Source of the DNA: Chrysochromulina parva
Lineage: Eukaryota; Haptophyta; Prymnesiales; Chrysochromulinaceae
Direction: 5' to 3'
Assembly: GCA_002887195.1 (NCBI GenBank)
Contig: PJAB01000179.1
Span: 1 to 35,951 of the forward strand
Length of the DNA: 35,951 bases
Shown: piece by piece, positions 35,890-35,951 of the stretch
Layout: each line of letters starts with the position of its first letter
Position numbering within the stretch: position 1 is the first letter of the stretch
Program-made: the position numbers and the translations under genes
The notes under the pieces: generated by a model
Told to the model about the DNA's origin: nothing
Database searches by the model: none
What the model saw: the letters and a program-made list of their open reading frames with translations, nothing else

Positions 35890-35951
35890 ATGGCTGATAA
35901 GTCTGAATCGGAGCGCGACGAAGACCAAGTCGATGTTTCCTGCGTGCCGGG
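35890..35951 (+). CDS. Possible start of an ORF cut by the window edge
   Basis: An ATG at 35890 opens a frame (MADKSESERDEDQVDVSC) that runs off the window. It is short and acidic, with no recognisable domain. It lies at the end of the less GC-rich right flank and could be a host gene or the first ORF of a mobile element. Confidence 0.3.
   Translation, partial: MADKSESERDEDQVDVSCVP

Noticed and set aside
35447..35890. 147-codon minus frame at the right edge
   Set aside because: It lacks an ATG at its outer end and shows no recognisable domain. I could not separate it from chance in this less GC-rich segment.

Overview
The window is nuclear DNA of a GC-rich eukaryote, most likely a unicellular alga. 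A haptophyte is my first guess; a pelagophyte or another chromist is possible. The evidence is short spliceosomal introns (76 to 336 nt), tightly packed genes on both strands, 120 to 350 bp shared promoters, a Pro/Ser extensin-like surface protein, and housekeeping genes found only in eukaryotes (SEH1, TYW1, a CC2D1/Lgd-like protein, a Golgi sugar transporter). The assignment to a lineage is inference.

Layout, left to right: poly-C tract (1-99); HINT-type HIT hydrolase (+); unrecognised membrane/plastid-type protein (-); disordered protein (+); secreted STI1-domain cochaperone-like protein with one ordinary 99-nt intron (+); LRR protein (-); SET-domain methyltransferase (-); TYW1 wyosine synthase, five exons (-); C2-domain protein of CC2D1/Lgd type (-); nucleotide-sugar transporter, two exons (-); coiled-coil protein (+); a single-pass Pro-rich surface protein of about 1920 residues, three exons (-); a PARP-like domain fused to decapeptide repeats (+); a small secreted protein (+); a coiled-coil protein of about 1500 residues with a degenerate arginine ADP-ribosyltransferase-like domain, five exons (-); SEH1 nucleoporin (+); and an unannotated, less GC-rich right edge where an ORF begins.

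The most interesting signal is in the introns. I fixed twelve introns by reading frame and protein homology. Ten of them, in four unrelated minus-strand genes, are largely arrays of 10-11 nt repeats. In gene sense the repeat core is CTGAT/TTGAT followed by (T/G)GC, so most units carry a branch-point-like CTRAY motif. Four introns in four genes end in nearly the same CCTCCCTCATCAG. Several introns contain diverged copies of the flanking exon edges. One (31793-31992) still holds an uninterrupted copy of the exon-exon junction it now divides. Seven of the twelve downstream exons begin with GT after the AG. Together this points to introns made by tandem duplication or introner-like insertion at AG|GT sites and then expanded by short-period repeats. 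Similar duplications straddle the stop codons of four genes, one of them around an array of the same repeat family placed downstream of SEH1. I regard this as the candidate undescribed system here.

The genes form no pathway or operon; their products act in tRNA modification, the nuclear pore, Golgi transport, chromatin or protein methylation, and ADP-ribosylation-type chemistry.
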